A stretch of 17,027 nt of DNA from JBKEAD01 sp047973165 (GTDB taxonomy: Bacteria; Verrucomicrobiota; Verrucomicrobiia; Chthoniobacterales; JBKEAD01), in assembly GCA_047973165.1 (NCBI GenBank), contig JBKEBM010000160.1, positions 1 through 17,027 on the forward strand. The letters run 5' to 3'. This document shows positions 7,038 through 13,914 of this stretch, one piece after another; the first letter of the stretch is position 1, and the number at the start of each line of letters is the position of its first letter. The notes below the pieces were generated by a model. It ran no database searches and was not told the origin of the DNA. It worked only from the letters and a program-made list of their open reading frames with translations. The position numbers were made by a program, and so were the translations under genes.

Positions 7038-7853
7038 ATGCTTGAAATTGTAGTTCTTGGAAGTGGTAGTTCCGGCAATGCGATTCTTGTTCGCGATTCC
7101 CGTGAGGCGATTTTGATTGATGTAGGATTCAGTGCCAAACAAATCACCCGGCGTCTGTCTGAGGCCGGAACTTCCTGGGAAAATATCTCTGCAATTCTGC
7201 TGACGCACGAGCACAGCGATCACACGCGCGGTTTGCGCGTGCTTTGCAGTCAGCGAGAGATTCCTGTCTATGCGAACCCACTTACTGCTGAGGCGATTCG
7301 TTTTCAGCAACCCGAGTTGAAAGCTGCATGGTGCTATTTTTCCACCGGTTCTGATTTTAAAATTGGTGGTTACAGCATTGAGAGTTTTTCGGTTTCGCAC
7401 GATGCGTCGGACCCGGTTGGTTTTACGATCCGCCATGCGAAGGGGAGCATCGGAATCGCAACGGACCTTGGTTTTCCCACGCGGGTTGTCGCGGAGCGGC
7501 TTCGGGATGTAAACACTCTTTTTCTGGAATCCAATTATGATGAAAAACTTCTGGAGCAGGATGAGCGAAGGCCCTGGAGCACAAAGCAGCGGATCAGTTC
7601 GCGTCACGGTCACCTCTCCAATCGCTCTGCTGCAGCTCTCGTAGCGGATATTATGCACCCGCAGCTTTCGACCATTATCCTCGGGCACTTTAGTAAGGAC
7701 TGTAACTGCACGGATGTCGCGACTCAGACTTTCCGGGAAGTTTTCAGTGAGCGAAATTTGCAGCTTCCCCGGATCGTTTGTGCGAGTCAGGACTGTCCGA
7801 CTCCGGTCATTGAAGTGACAGCGCAGCTCGAAATCCAGCCACGGCTGCTCTGA
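7038..7853 (+). CDS. Metallo-beta-lactamase-fold hydrolase, WalJ/YycJ-like
   Basis: Predicted cytoplasmic metallo-hydrolase of 271 residues. After a short strand (MLEIVVLGSGSSGNA, typical of the YycJ/WalJ subgroup), the metal-binding motif THEHSDH lies at about 56-62 (H57, H59, D61, H62). Further ligand candidates are the histidine in SVSHDASDP, the aspartate in IATDLGFPT and the histidine in ILGHFSKDCN. SRHGHLSNRSAAAL is a family block next to the active site. In Firmicutes WalJ has been linked to DNA metabolism and cell-wall regulation, and RNase or DNA exonuclease activity is possible; the role here is unknown. The ATG at 7038 starts exactly at the first strand, with no Shine-Dalgarno sequence. 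It converges on the DUF2752 gene. Confidence 0.85.
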   Translation: MLEIVVLGSGSSGNAILVRDSREAILIDVGFSAKQITRRLSEAGTSWENISAILLTHEHSDHTRGLRVLCSQREIPVYANPLTAEAIRFQQPELKAAWCYFSTGSDFKIGGYSIESFSVSHDASDPVGFTIRHAKGSIGIATDLGFPTRVVAERLRDVNTLFLESNYDEKLLEQDERRPWSTKQRISSRHGHLSNRSAAALVADIMHPQLSTIILGHFSKDCNCTDVATQTFREVFSERNLQLPRIVCASQDCPTPVIEVTAQLEIQPRLL

Positions 7854-7954
7854 TTTTTTTAAAGCGAGTATTGATAATACGATTTGGCAATTCTTATCGC
7901 TAGATCGTGCCAATGAAGGGGGGGTATCCCGATGTGTCGCCTGGCCGGCCTTCT

Positions 7955-7981
7955 CCGGTAGGATCGTTTGGACAAAACGAC
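7955..7981. repeat. Dispersed palindromic repeat, copy 1 (degenerate)
   Basis: These 27 bases match 23 of 27 positions of the repeat at 10112-10138 (CCGGTAGG..CGTTT and CAAAACGAC are shared). The hairpin is partly preserved: TCGTTT (7964-7969) with AAACGA (7975-7980). The outer right arm has decayed. It lies between the convergent 3' ends of the hydrolase and DUF2752 genes, as copy 2 lies between the convergent thioredoxin-fold and tag genes. Confidence 0.6.
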
Positions 7982-8111
7982 TGATGGGCACACCCGGAAA
8001 CCTGCTTTTCAGAAGAGAGGCCGGACAAAATTTTGGAGACAAGGCGAAAAGATACCTGCTGGGTTTGTCCTGCTCGCCCAACGCAGACCAAGCGAAAAAG
8101 ACAGGCTCTTA

Positions 8112-8567
8112 CTAAATCGTATAAAATAAATAGGCCCAGTTCAAAAGGAGCGCCAAAACAACAATCAGGCGAATCGTATTTGCCAGCCGTTTGTCCATCC
8201 AGTAAAGCCGCAGATGCGGAAGGCGGAAAATTTTAACAATGAGACAGTAAATCCAGGCTGCTGCAAGCATGACAGCCGTCAGAAAAATAAGCGGATTCGC
8301 CTGAAAGGCTGCCGAAAAATTTAATTCAGCAAGAGCACTGGCACAGCGCGTGCCGCCACAGGTCAGGCAGGGAAGACCAAGCCCCAGCATCAGCGGGCAT
8401 TTCGGCAAAGGAATCCCATAGTGCATCCACGCAAAGGCCGGGATCGCCAATACCGGCAACAAAAGCAAAAATAGCCCTTCGAGGTCTGTCTCCCGACTGC
8501 CGGCAGGGCCGAAAACAAAGGGTTTAGCGGGACGCGGCGGCGGCAGAGTATGCTTTGATAAATTCAT
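8112..8567 (-). CDS. DUF2752 family membrane protein
   Basis: Small integral membrane protein, 151 residues from the chosen start; function unknown. The family signature is visible: KCPLMLGLGLPCLTCGGTR at about 56-74, with cysteines at 57, 67 and 70, then ALAELNFSAAFQANPL, the usual 'A..NPL' block before a helix. There are about four hydrophobic segments (32-50, 90-112 and 132-150, plus the loop around the cysteines). I chose the ATG at 8565-8567, not the TTG one codon upstream, because GGGAGG lies five bases before it. The start overlaps the end of the GYF-YIP1 gene by 44 bases, so the two are probably translationally coupled. The first 30 residues are proline-rich and outside the conserved domain. 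Confidence 0.85.
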   Translation of the reverse strand: MNLSKHTLPPPRPAKPFVFGPAGSRETDLEGLFLLLLPVLAIPAFAWMHYGIPLPKCPLMLGLGLPCLTCGGTRCASALAELNFSAAFQANPLIFLTAVMLAAAWIYCLIVKIFRLPHLRLYWMDKRLANTIRLIVVLALLLNWAYLFYTI

Positions 8568-9432
8568 CAAGACCTCCCGCCATGTTGATGATGACAGCTA
8601 TGAAAGCCATGAAACACAGGCAGAAGAAGACGTAAGGCAGCAGGACTGCTGTCAGAGAACGCCACACCGAAACCTTGTGTGCTTTGCTCAGGCCAATGGT
8701 GGTCGTAACGACACTCCAGATAAGACCAATAAACCAGCCGCACCACGGAATCATGTAAAAAACAGAGGTTCCACCATAGGCATAACACAGAGTTCTAAAA
8801 GTAGTTTCATAAGACTGTTTTGCTCCGCCCACCAGCATCAGGCAAATATGAGTAATGGCGGTAGATATAAAAATCCCGATGGCTAAAAAGAGAGGAATGA
8901 AAAAAAGCGCGTAAGCAGCTCCGAAGGCAAAAATATACCAGAGGGGAAACTCCATTTGAAAAACCTTAAAGAGCTCCTCAGGGTTTAGAGCATAAAGAAT
9001 GCACTGAAAAAAAAGTGCCACCCCCGTGGAAAACCAACTCGTCACAAAAAAGAAGAGGAAGGGATTTCCCAGGCCGCCGGTTTTAGGCATCCGGGTAAAG
9101 GTGTTTGAAGGTGCATTCAGAACATCTTTGATCGTCTCAATCAGTGCACCGAGAAAGGACCGCTCCGCACGACGTTCCCACGCGGGTTCGACTTCACCGG
9201 AGGCGGAAACTGCCGGAGGCAATGTGTCGGGCTCGCTCATGAAAGGCTCGCCAAGTGGCGGCGAGGCCGACTGAAATTCGGCAAAGCTTGAGAGTGGCTG
9301 CCAGCCCTCCATGCCCTCTTTCCAGGCAAGGTCCGTTGGAAAAAAACGTCCGTTTGCCAGGCCGGTGCGTATTTCTTCCGGCGAATAATCCCCCAGATTC
9401 TGACGAGCTCTGCTGATGTGAATTTTTTCCAT
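8524..9432 (-). CDS. GYF-domain and YIP1-family membrane protein
   Basis: 302-residue two-part protein. Residues 1-55 (IHISRARQNLGDYSPEEIRT, then GLANGRFFPTDLAWKEGMEGW) fit the bacterial GYF_2 domain, a small cytoplasmic fold thought to bind proline-rich peptides. A linker of about 40 residues follows. From about 92 the sequence is YIP1-like, with a lead-in helix (ALIETIKDVLNAPSNTFTRM) and five hydrophobic segments at about 122-148, 165-200, 218-245, 260-275 and 272-287. The family is widespread in bacteria and its function is not established. It is the first gene of a pair with the DUF2752 protein, whose start lies inside it. That protein's proline-rich N-terminus could in principle be a GYF ligand (speculation). 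AGGCAGGG lies shortly before the ATG. Confidence 0.8.
   Translation of the reverse strand: MEKIHISRARQNLGDYSPEEIRTGLANGRFFPTDLAWKEGMEGWQPLSSFAEFQSASPPLGEPFMSEPDTLPPAVSASGEVEPAWERRAERSFLGALIETIKDVLNAPSNTFTRMPKTGGLGNPFLFFFVTSWFSTGVALFFQCILYALNPEELFKVFQMEFPLWYIFAFGAAYALFFIPLFLAIGIFISTAITHICLMLVGGAKQSYETTFRTLCYAYGGTSVFYMIPWCGWFIGLIWSVVTTTIGLSKAHKVSVWRSLTAVLLPYVFFCLCFMAFIAVIINMAGGLDEFIKAYSAAAASR
8573..8578 (-). promoter_or_regulatory. Ribosome-binding site deciding the DUF2752 start
   Basis: GGGAGG on the minus strand with a five-base spacer to the ATG at 8567. It is one of the few strong Shine-Dalgarno sequences in the window. It lies inside the coding sequence of the upstream GYF-YIP1 gene, which suggests re-initiation within the overlap. 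Confidence 0.6.
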
Positions 9433-9542
9433 GCGCCCTGCCTATCTGATGAGACGGCAGGCGTCAAACCAGCATCCCGGTTTCAGTAAAAAAGAAGCAA
9501 CCCGGCATTGCCTCCGAAGGGCAGAAATGGCAGGCTTCGCCC

Positions 9543-10097
9543 ATGGCCGCTGAATCCAATATGTCCCTGCCGTTGGGAACCGAAATGCCGTCCTTTGAAC
9601 TTCCCGATGTGGTCGATGGGACGCTGCAGACGCAGTCGTTTTTTGACGGCTCGTCGGCTCGTGTCGTCGTTTTTCTCTGTCGTCACTGTCCCTACGTTGT
9701 GCATGTGCGCGATGCCCTGATCCGGCTCGCAGGAGAATACGAAACTGCAGATGCAAAGTTTCTCTCGATCTCATCAAATGACGCTTCTCGATATCCTGAC
9801 GATGCACCGGCACAACTCAAAGAAATGGCCCTGGAGGAGAAGTTTCCCTTTCCTGTTTTATACGATGAAAATCAGAGCGTGGCGAAAGCTTTCTCTGCGG
9901 CCTGCACACCCGATTTTTTTATTTTTAATGCCGAAAACAAGCTGGCCTACCGGGGGCGTTTTGATGACAGTAATCCGGGTAACGGACGGCCTGTGACCGG
10001 AAAAGACCTGCGCGAGGCCCTCGATGCGATCCGGGTCGGCAAGCCTGCGACCGGGGAGCAGCTCCCGAGCCTCGGCTGCAGCATCAAGTGGAAGTAG
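9543..10097 (+). CDS. Thioredoxin-fold AhpC/TSA-like protein
   Basis: 184-residue redoxin of the 'CxHCPYV' type. The opening LPLGTEMPSFELPDVVDG and the strand VVVFLCRHCPYVVHVRDALI place a CxxC pair at C46 and C49. LAGEYETADAKFLSISSND follows, and the later ACTPDFFIFN holds the conserved cysteine and cis-proline region. RGRFDDSNPG and the C-terminal LGCSIKWK are also typical of this group. The expected role is thiol-disulfide or peroxide chemistry; the partner is unknown. No signal peptide is seen, so it is probably cytoplasmic. Two starts are possible, ATG at 9543 or the internal ATG at 9561 (MSLPLGTEMPSF); neither has a clear ribosome-binding site. It converges with tag. Confidence 0.85.
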   Translation: MAAESNMSLPLGTEMPSFELPDVVDGTLQTQSFFDGSSARVVVFLCRHCPYVVHVRDALIRLAGEYETADAKFLSISSNDASRYPDDAPAQLKEMALEEKFPFPVLYDENQSVAKAFSAACTPDFFIFNAENKLAYRGRFDDSNPGNGRPVTGKDLREALDAIRVGKPATGEQLPSLGCSIKWK

Positions 10098-10111
10098 TCT
10101 GTTTTTTTGTT

Positions 10112-10146
10112 CCGGTAGGGTCGTTTTATCAAAACGACCCTACCGG
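10112..10146. repeat. Dispersed palindromic repeat, copy 2 (perfect hairpin)
   Basis: Perfect inverted repeat: left arm CCGGTAGGGTCGTTTT (10112-10127), three-base loop ATC, right arm AAAACGACCCTACCGG. It lies between the converging thioredoxin-fold and tag genes. A T-run precedes it (10101-10109) and no clean T-run follows, so it is not a textbook terminator, though it could still stop or stabilise transcripts from both sides. A degenerate copy lies at 7955-7981. Confidence 0.85.
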
Positions 10147-10339
10147 TTTCAGCTTTCGCCTCATCCTCTTTTAATCTTATACCAAATCTGAAAAATAATT
10201 GGATTTTAGGTTCGCCGGATTTTTGGCCGTATGAGAAGGAGGGCAAAGCTCCTTTTATCCTATGGATACACGGAGCGAGAGGAACGAACTCAGACAGCAA
10301 AAGACCAGAAGATAGTCCAGGTATTTCTCAGATTGGATA

Positions 10340-10981
10340 TTACCCTTTCTCTCCACACACACGAACTTCCCGGATGAACCCTTTTTTTGCCAGAGCTGCG
10401 ACGGATTTATACCTGAAACATTCTTTTGTGTGGTCATTGACCATGCCAACAGCCTGCATGAAAGCGTAACAAATCGTCGGCCCAACAAAAGTGAAGCCAT
10501 TTTTTTTGAGAGCTTTGCTCATGCTTCGGCTCTCGGCAGTCTCTGCCGGAATATCTGAAAACTTTTTGGCTTTCGACTGAATCGGGACGCCATCGACAAA
10601 GCTCCAGAGGAAATCAGAAAAGGCATCGAGGTCTCCGCCGAAGACTGCCTGCACAGCTTTGGCATTGCGAATTACTCCCCTCACCTTGAGACGGTTTCGG
10701 ACGATTCGCTCGTCTTTAAGAGCAGCCAGAATTTTTGTTTCGGACCAGCGAGTGAGTTTTTGCACATCAAAGTCGGCGAAGACTTTGTAGTAACCCTCCC
10801 GTTTCGCAAGAATCGTTCGCCAGTTCAGGCCGGCCTGAGCTCCTTCGAGATTAAGCATTGCAAAAAGCCTGGCTCCATCCCGCTCGGGCACCCCCCACTC
10901 CTCGTCATGATAAATTTCGTAGAGTGTATCTCCTGGCGGACACCAGGGGCAACGGACTTTTTTTACGGTTTGTGCGGACAT
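10340..10981 (-). CDS. tag: DNA-3-methyladenine glycosylase I
   Basis: Base-excision repair enzyme that removes 3-methyladenine from alkylated DNA. The 213 residues align by eye with E. coli Tag: RCPWC, YHDEEWGVPE, LFAMLNLEGAQAGLNW (catalytic glutamate position E46), RNRLKVRGVIRNAKA, and GFTFVGPTICYAFMQA followed by GMVNDHTKEC. The structural zinc ligands of the family are present: C11, H25, H184 and C188. Length is slightly above the usual about 190 because of short N- and C-terminal tails. A candidate promoter (TTGTCC, 18 bases, TATGAT) lies just upstream, giving a leader of about ten bases. No LexA- or Ada-like operator was recognised. Confidence 0.95.
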   Translation of the reverse strand: MSAQTVKKVRCPWCPPGDTLYEIYHDEEWGVPERDGARLFAMLNLEGAQAGLNWRTILAKREGYYKVFADFDVQKLTRWSETKILAALKDERIVRNRLKVRGVIRNAKAVQAVFGGDLDAFSDFLWSFVDGVPIQSKAKKFSDIPAETAESRSMSKALKKNGFTFVGPTICYAFMQAVGMVNDHTKECFRYKSVAALAKKGFIREVRVCGEKG

Positions 10982-10997
10982 AGCTGTTCAGCAGGCC

Positions 10998-11027
10998 ATC
11001 ATACCATCTTCCGTGCTCGGAGGACAA
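10998..11027 (-). promoter_or_regulatory. Candidate tag promoter
   Basis: On the minus strand, -35 TTGTCC (11022-11027) and -10 TATGAT (10998-11003) with an 18-base spacer. The -10 ends 16 bases before the tag ATG. It sits just downstream of the possible 54-residue gene, so tag need not depend on that gene's transcript. Confidence 0.35.
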
Positions 11028-11046
11028 GCTGCCGGACTGTTTACTA

Positions 11047-11211
11047 TCAACTCCTCGCCAGGCTTTCCCGGATACGACGCAGTTCGAGGACAATTTTGGA
11101 ATCCTCCCGGCTCAGCGAGACTCCTCCCAGGGGGAGTTCCAATTGCTGATAAACGGGGGTGGCAGGGCGGCGAAGTTTCTTAATCAAGGTATTAAATGTT
11201 TGTATTTTCAT
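11047..11211 (-). CDS. Possible 54-residue protein divergent from the WYL regulator
   Basis: From ATG 11209-11211 the frame reads MKIQTFNTLIKKLRRPATPV, YQQLELPLGGVSLSREDSK and IVLELRRIRESLARS, ending at TGA 11047. It looks coding: the N-terminal basic helix, a hydrophobic middle and the C-terminal amphipathic helix are coherent, and codon choice resembles that of neighbours. No family is recognised. Its start is 42 bases from the start of the WYL regulator on the other strand, so the two would share a control region with the inverted repeat at 11232-11258. The frame stays open far upstream, antisense to the regulator, which weakens openness as evidence. No ribosome-binding site is seen. Confidence 0.4.
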   Translation of the reverse strand: MKIQTFNTLIKKLRRPATPVYQQLELPLGGVSLSREDSKIVLELRRIRESLARS

Positions 11212-11216
11212 CGCTG

Positions 11217-11246
11217 TTGACAATGACGCAGGGCATAGGACATAAA
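11217..11246 (+). promoter_or_regulatory. Promoter of the WYL regulator gene
   Basis: Consensus -35 TTGACA (11217-11222), an 18-base spacer, and a -10 CATAAA (11241-11246; four of six matches). The -10 ends seven bases before the ATG at 11254, so transcription would begin at or next to the start codon, giving a leaderless mRNA. Confidence 0.5.
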
Positions 11247-11258
11247 CTGTCCTATGCC
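11232..11258. promoter_or_regulatory. Inverted-repeat operator candidate over the -10 box and start codon
   Basis: Perfect inverted repeat with arms GGCATAGGACA (11232-11242) and TGTCCTATGCC (11248-11258) around the five-base centre TAAAC. It covers the -10 box, the predicted transcription start and the ATG of the WYL-domain HTH gene. This geometry is typical of autorepression by a dimeric HTH protein. That the WYL protein itself binds here is inference. Confidence 0.6.
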
Positions 11259-12285
11259 TAAAAAAGTTAAAAAAAGTTTTACTGCGAAAAAAGCTTCTCA
11301 AAAAAGCGATCTCCATTCGCGTCCTCCGCTGCTTCGGATGTTGCGGATTCATGAGGAGCTCAGCCGGGACGATAAGCCAAACTGTCGCACGCTTGGAGAA
11401 AAGCTGGAGGTTAGTTACAAGACCATCCAGAGGGATATTGATTTCATGCGAGACCAGCTTGAGCTTCCCATCGAATACGAGCAGAACCTGCATGGGTTTT
11501 ATTACTCCGAGGCCGTTAGTTCTTTTCCCATGGTGAATGTTTCTGAGGGTGAGCTGGTCGCTTTGCTGGTCGCACAAAAGGCCATCGAGCAATACCGCGG
11601 GACTCCTTTTGAGAAGCCGATTGCCTCGGCATTTCAAAAACTGGCTGGCAGCCTGGATGCCGAGCGCGGAATTTCTCTTCATCAGCTCAGCGAGGCTTTT
11701 TCTTTTAAACCTGCCAGTCTTGCCAAACGCGATCTGAAGGAGTTCCAAACCCTGGCAGAGGCTGTGATGAAACATAATCCAGTGACTTTTTCATACACCT
11801 CCCTTCAAAGCAACGAATCGGAAATCCGGCGTGTCGCGCCTTACCACCTGGGCTGTATTGCTGATCAGTGGTATGTCATCGGCATGGATATGGATCGGAG
11901 CGCAGTGAGGACCTTTGCCCTGCCTCGCTTGAGTAATTTAAAACGCTTGAAGGAGAATTTCAAATTGCCAAAAAATTTTAATATTCAACAAATTCTGAAG
12001 GATAGTTTTTCGGCATTTCAGGCAAAAAAAATCGAGACGATAAAAATAAAACTCGACCCGCTGATCGCCCAGCTAGCCAGGGAGCGCAAGTGGCATGCCA
12101 GCCAGAAACTAAGTAAAATGCGGGATGGAAGCACCCTCCTGACCCTGCGTGTGGGGCTGGCACCAGATTTGGAAAACTGGATTCTTTCCTGGGGAGCACA
12201 TGCCAAAGTCCTTGCGCCAAAGTCACTGCAAACACGCATTGCCAAGCAGCTCAGGCAAGCGGCAGAGGCTTATGCAGGAAATTAA
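11254..12285 (+). CDS. WYL-domain HTH transcriptional regulator
   Basis: 343-residue regulator. A lysine-rich N-terminal tail (1-20) precedes a winged helix-turn-helix at about 22-75 (RMLRIHEELS, RTLGEKLEVSYKTIQRDIDF, in the DeoR/HTH_11 style). The WYL domain is at about 155-235, with FSYTS, RRVAPYHLGCIADQWYVIGM and VRTFALPRLSNLKRL. The C-terminal WCX-type extension lies at about 250-343. WYL proteins sense nucleic-acid or other small ligands in known cases and often repress their own genes; the ligand is unknown here. An in-frame TAG at 11236 leaves ATG 11254 as the only ATG that keeps the HTH, and no Shine-Dalgarno sequence lies at normal spacing. The start is inside a perfect inverted repeat. 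The next gene on this strand (DUF3817) starts about 75 bases downstream and may be co-transcribed. Confidence 0.9.
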   Translation: MPKKVKKSFTAKKASQKSDLHSRPPLLRMLRIHEELSRDDKPNCRTLGEKLEVSYKTIQRDIDFMRDQLELPIEYEQNLHGFYYSEAVSSFPMVNVSEGELVALLVAQKAIEQYRGTPFEKPIASAFQKLAGSLDAERGISLHQLSEAFSFKPASLAKRDLKEFQTLAEAVMKHNPVTFSYTSLQSNESEIRRVAPYHLGCIADQWYVIGMDMDRSAVRTFALPRLSNLKRLKENFKLPKNFNIQQILKDSFSAFQAKKIETIKIKLDPLIAQLARERKWHASQKLSKMRDGSTLLTLRVGLAPDLENWILSWGAHAKVLAPKSLQTRIAKQLRQAAEAYAGN

Positions 12286-12359
12286 AACAGGTCAGGTTAT
12301 AAAGGGCTCACCCGAAAAATAATCCGGCTCTGTCTTGTATCGCAACAATCCTCTGCTAT

Positions 12360-12677
12360 GTGTCGCACATGTCCGCAGCTTCACACAAACGCATTCGCAC
12401 TATCGCACTCATTGAGGGAGTATCTTTTCTACTGCTCCTCTTCATTGCCATGCCGCTGAAATATTTTGCCGGCTTCTCGCATGCCGTAAAATATGTGGGC
12501 TGGGCACACGGGGTTCTTTTTGTGCTGCTCTGCTTCCTGCTGGCGCAGGCTCTCGCTTTTGGAACGCTGCGTTTTGGACGTGCCGTTTTGATTTTTATCG
12601 CATCGCTCCTGCCCTTTGGGCCTTTTGTGATCGAGAAAAAACTGCGTGAACCGAAGACCGGCGTCGCATCTGAGTAA
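12360..12677 (+). CDS. DUF3817 family small membrane protein
   Basis: Integral membrane protein of about 105 residues with three hydrophobic segments (roughly 15-35, 42-68 and 72-95). The family pattern is visible: RTIALIEGVSFLLLLFIAMP, LKYFAG, VKYVGWAHGVLFVLLCFLLA, and the closing PFGPFVIEKKL. Function is unknown in the family. The start may be GTG 12360 or ATG 12369 (MSAASHKRIR); the latter is closer to the usual length and neither has a strong ribosome-binding site. Its stop is only two bases from the stop of the convergent M42 peptidase gene, so there is no room for a separate terminator. Confidence 0.85.
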   Translation: MSHMSAASHKRIRTIALIEGVSFLLLLFIAMPLKYFAGFSHAVKYVGWAHGVLFVLLCFLLAQALAFGTLRFGRAVLIFIASLLPFGPFVIEKKLREPKTGVASE

Positions 12678-12679
12678 AT

Positions 12680-13792
12680 TTACCAGATGCCGTTGTCGCC
12701 TTTTTTTAGCGAACGCGCAAAGGCTACAAGAAGCCGGACTGTATTTTCGATATCCTGCAGATCGACCATCTCGCTCGGCGTGTGCATGTAACGCAGCGGG
12801 ATCGAAAGCAAGCCGGTCGCAACTCCGCTCCTCGCAATCTGAATAGCGCGTGCATCCGTACCCGTCGGACGCGGGTCGGCCTCGATCTGATATGGGATTT
12901 TTTCGCCTTCAGCACACTCCACGATTCGCTCAAAAACAAAGGGGTTTATATTCGGGCCGCGACAAACAATCGGGCCGCCGCCCTGCGTGAAACGACCATA
13001 CTTGCGAGGATCGCAATCCGGCGAATCGGTGGCATGTCCGACATCGACGGCAATGGCGATTTGCGGGTTGACGGAATGCGCCGCAGTCATAGCTCCGCGA
13101 GTGCCGATTTCCTCCTGGGTTGTGGCGGCAGCGGTGACTTTTGCTGCGAGTTTTTTCTTATTTTCGGCAAGGCGAGAGACAGCTTCGATTACAGCGTAGG
13201 CACCGGCTTTATCATCAAAAGCGCGAGCCACACCGACACTTCCGCGCACGAGTTCAAAGCTTTGATCGTAAACAGCGGTGTCGCCGATTCGCACGAGAGC
13301 TTCGGCCTCTTCCTTACTTTTCACTCCGATATCGATCCATATTTCGTGAGTCTCCGGAACCTTTTTTCGGTCGTCCGGATTCATCAAGTGGATCGCCCGC
13401 TTTCCGGTGACTCCTTTTATAATACCTTTCTTTGTCTGAATAACTACGCGCCGTCCGGAAATCATCACCCGGTCGTGTCCGCCGAGGGTATCGAAATAGA
13501 GAAAGCCGTTGTCATCAATGTAAGTAATAATAAGGCCCAGCTCGTCGATGTGTCCGGTAAAAAGCAGGCTCGGATCGCCCTCGGGATTGATGCATGCGAA
13601 GCGGTTGCCCATCGTGTCTTTGCGGTAATGATCGACGCGATCGCCGATAAATGCATCGACTACGGCCTGGGCCTCATATTCCGCACCGGTTGGAGAACGT
13701 GCATCGAGCAAATCGACGAGGAAATCGGGAGCTTTGTAAGACTTTGTTTTTTTGGGAGAGCTTTTGCGTGAAGACTTCTTTTTAGCTGACAT
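12680..13792 (-). CDS. M42 family metallopeptidase (glutamyl aminopeptidase-like)
   Basis: Predicted di-metal aminopeptidase of the M42 family, which assembles into large tetrahedral cytoplasmic complexes that trim peptides. From the chosen ATG at 13790-13792 it has 370 residues. Metal ligands and catalytic residues are visible: H81 and D83 in FTGHIDELGL, D193/D194 in AFDDKAG, E227/E228 in TTQEEIGTRGA, D250 in AVDVGHATD and H337 in RYMHTPSEMVD. SPTGAE near residue 33 is the usual family opening. The frame extends 14 residues upstream, but MSAKKKSS is the better start. The first 20 residues are Lys/Ser-rich and lie outside the enzyme fold. It is divergent from the UxaE-family gene; nothing connects the two functionally. 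Confidence 0.92.
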   Translation of the reverse strand: MSAKKKSSRKSSPKKTKSYKAPDFLVDLLDARSPTGAEYEAQAVVDAFIGDRVDHYRKDTMGNRFACINPEGDPSLLFTGHIDELGLIITYIDDNGFLYFDTLGGHDRVMISGRRVVIQTKKGIIKGVTGKRAIHLMNPDDRKKVPETHEIWIDIGVKSKEEAEALVRIGDTAVYDQSFELVRGSVGVARAFDDKAGAYAVIEAVSRLAENKKKLAAKVTAAATTQEEIGTRGAMTAAHSVNPQIAIAVDVGHATDSPDCDPRKYGRFTQGGGPIVCRGPNINPFVFERIVECAEGEKIPYQIEADPRPTGTDARAIQIARSGVATGLLSIPLRYMHTPSEMVDLQDIENTVRLLVAFARSLKKGDNGIW

Positions 13793-13914
13793 GGAAAATA
13801 CGATTGTCGCATTCCCGATAAAACGCAAAGCCAATTACACCGAAGCACACAAAAAAGCCTTTCCTGAAAAATACAAAAATCTAAACTGCCGCGAAACTTA
13901 GCAAAGTGAGACTT

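Noticed and set aside
7873..7886. 14-base match (GATAATACGATTTG) with 15155-15168
   Set aside because: One exact 14-base match is about what chance allows in 17 kb, and the flanks do not match.
6951..8081. Long minus-strand frame (376 codons) opposite the metallo-hydrolase gene
   Set aside because: It is antisense to a clearly conserved hydrolase, has basic low-quality composition and no recognisable domain. It is a shadow of the real gene.
10112..10146. Rho-independent terminator for the thioredoxin-fold gene or tag
   Set aside because: The hairpin is strong but neither strand has a continuous T-tract directly after it, and a related copy elsewhere points to a repeat. A termination role is left open.
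11047..11775. Long minus-strand frame (242 codons) opposite the WYL gene
   Set aside because: The upstream part only mirrors the WYL coding sequence. Only the last 54 codons, outside that gene, are kept as a possible small gene.
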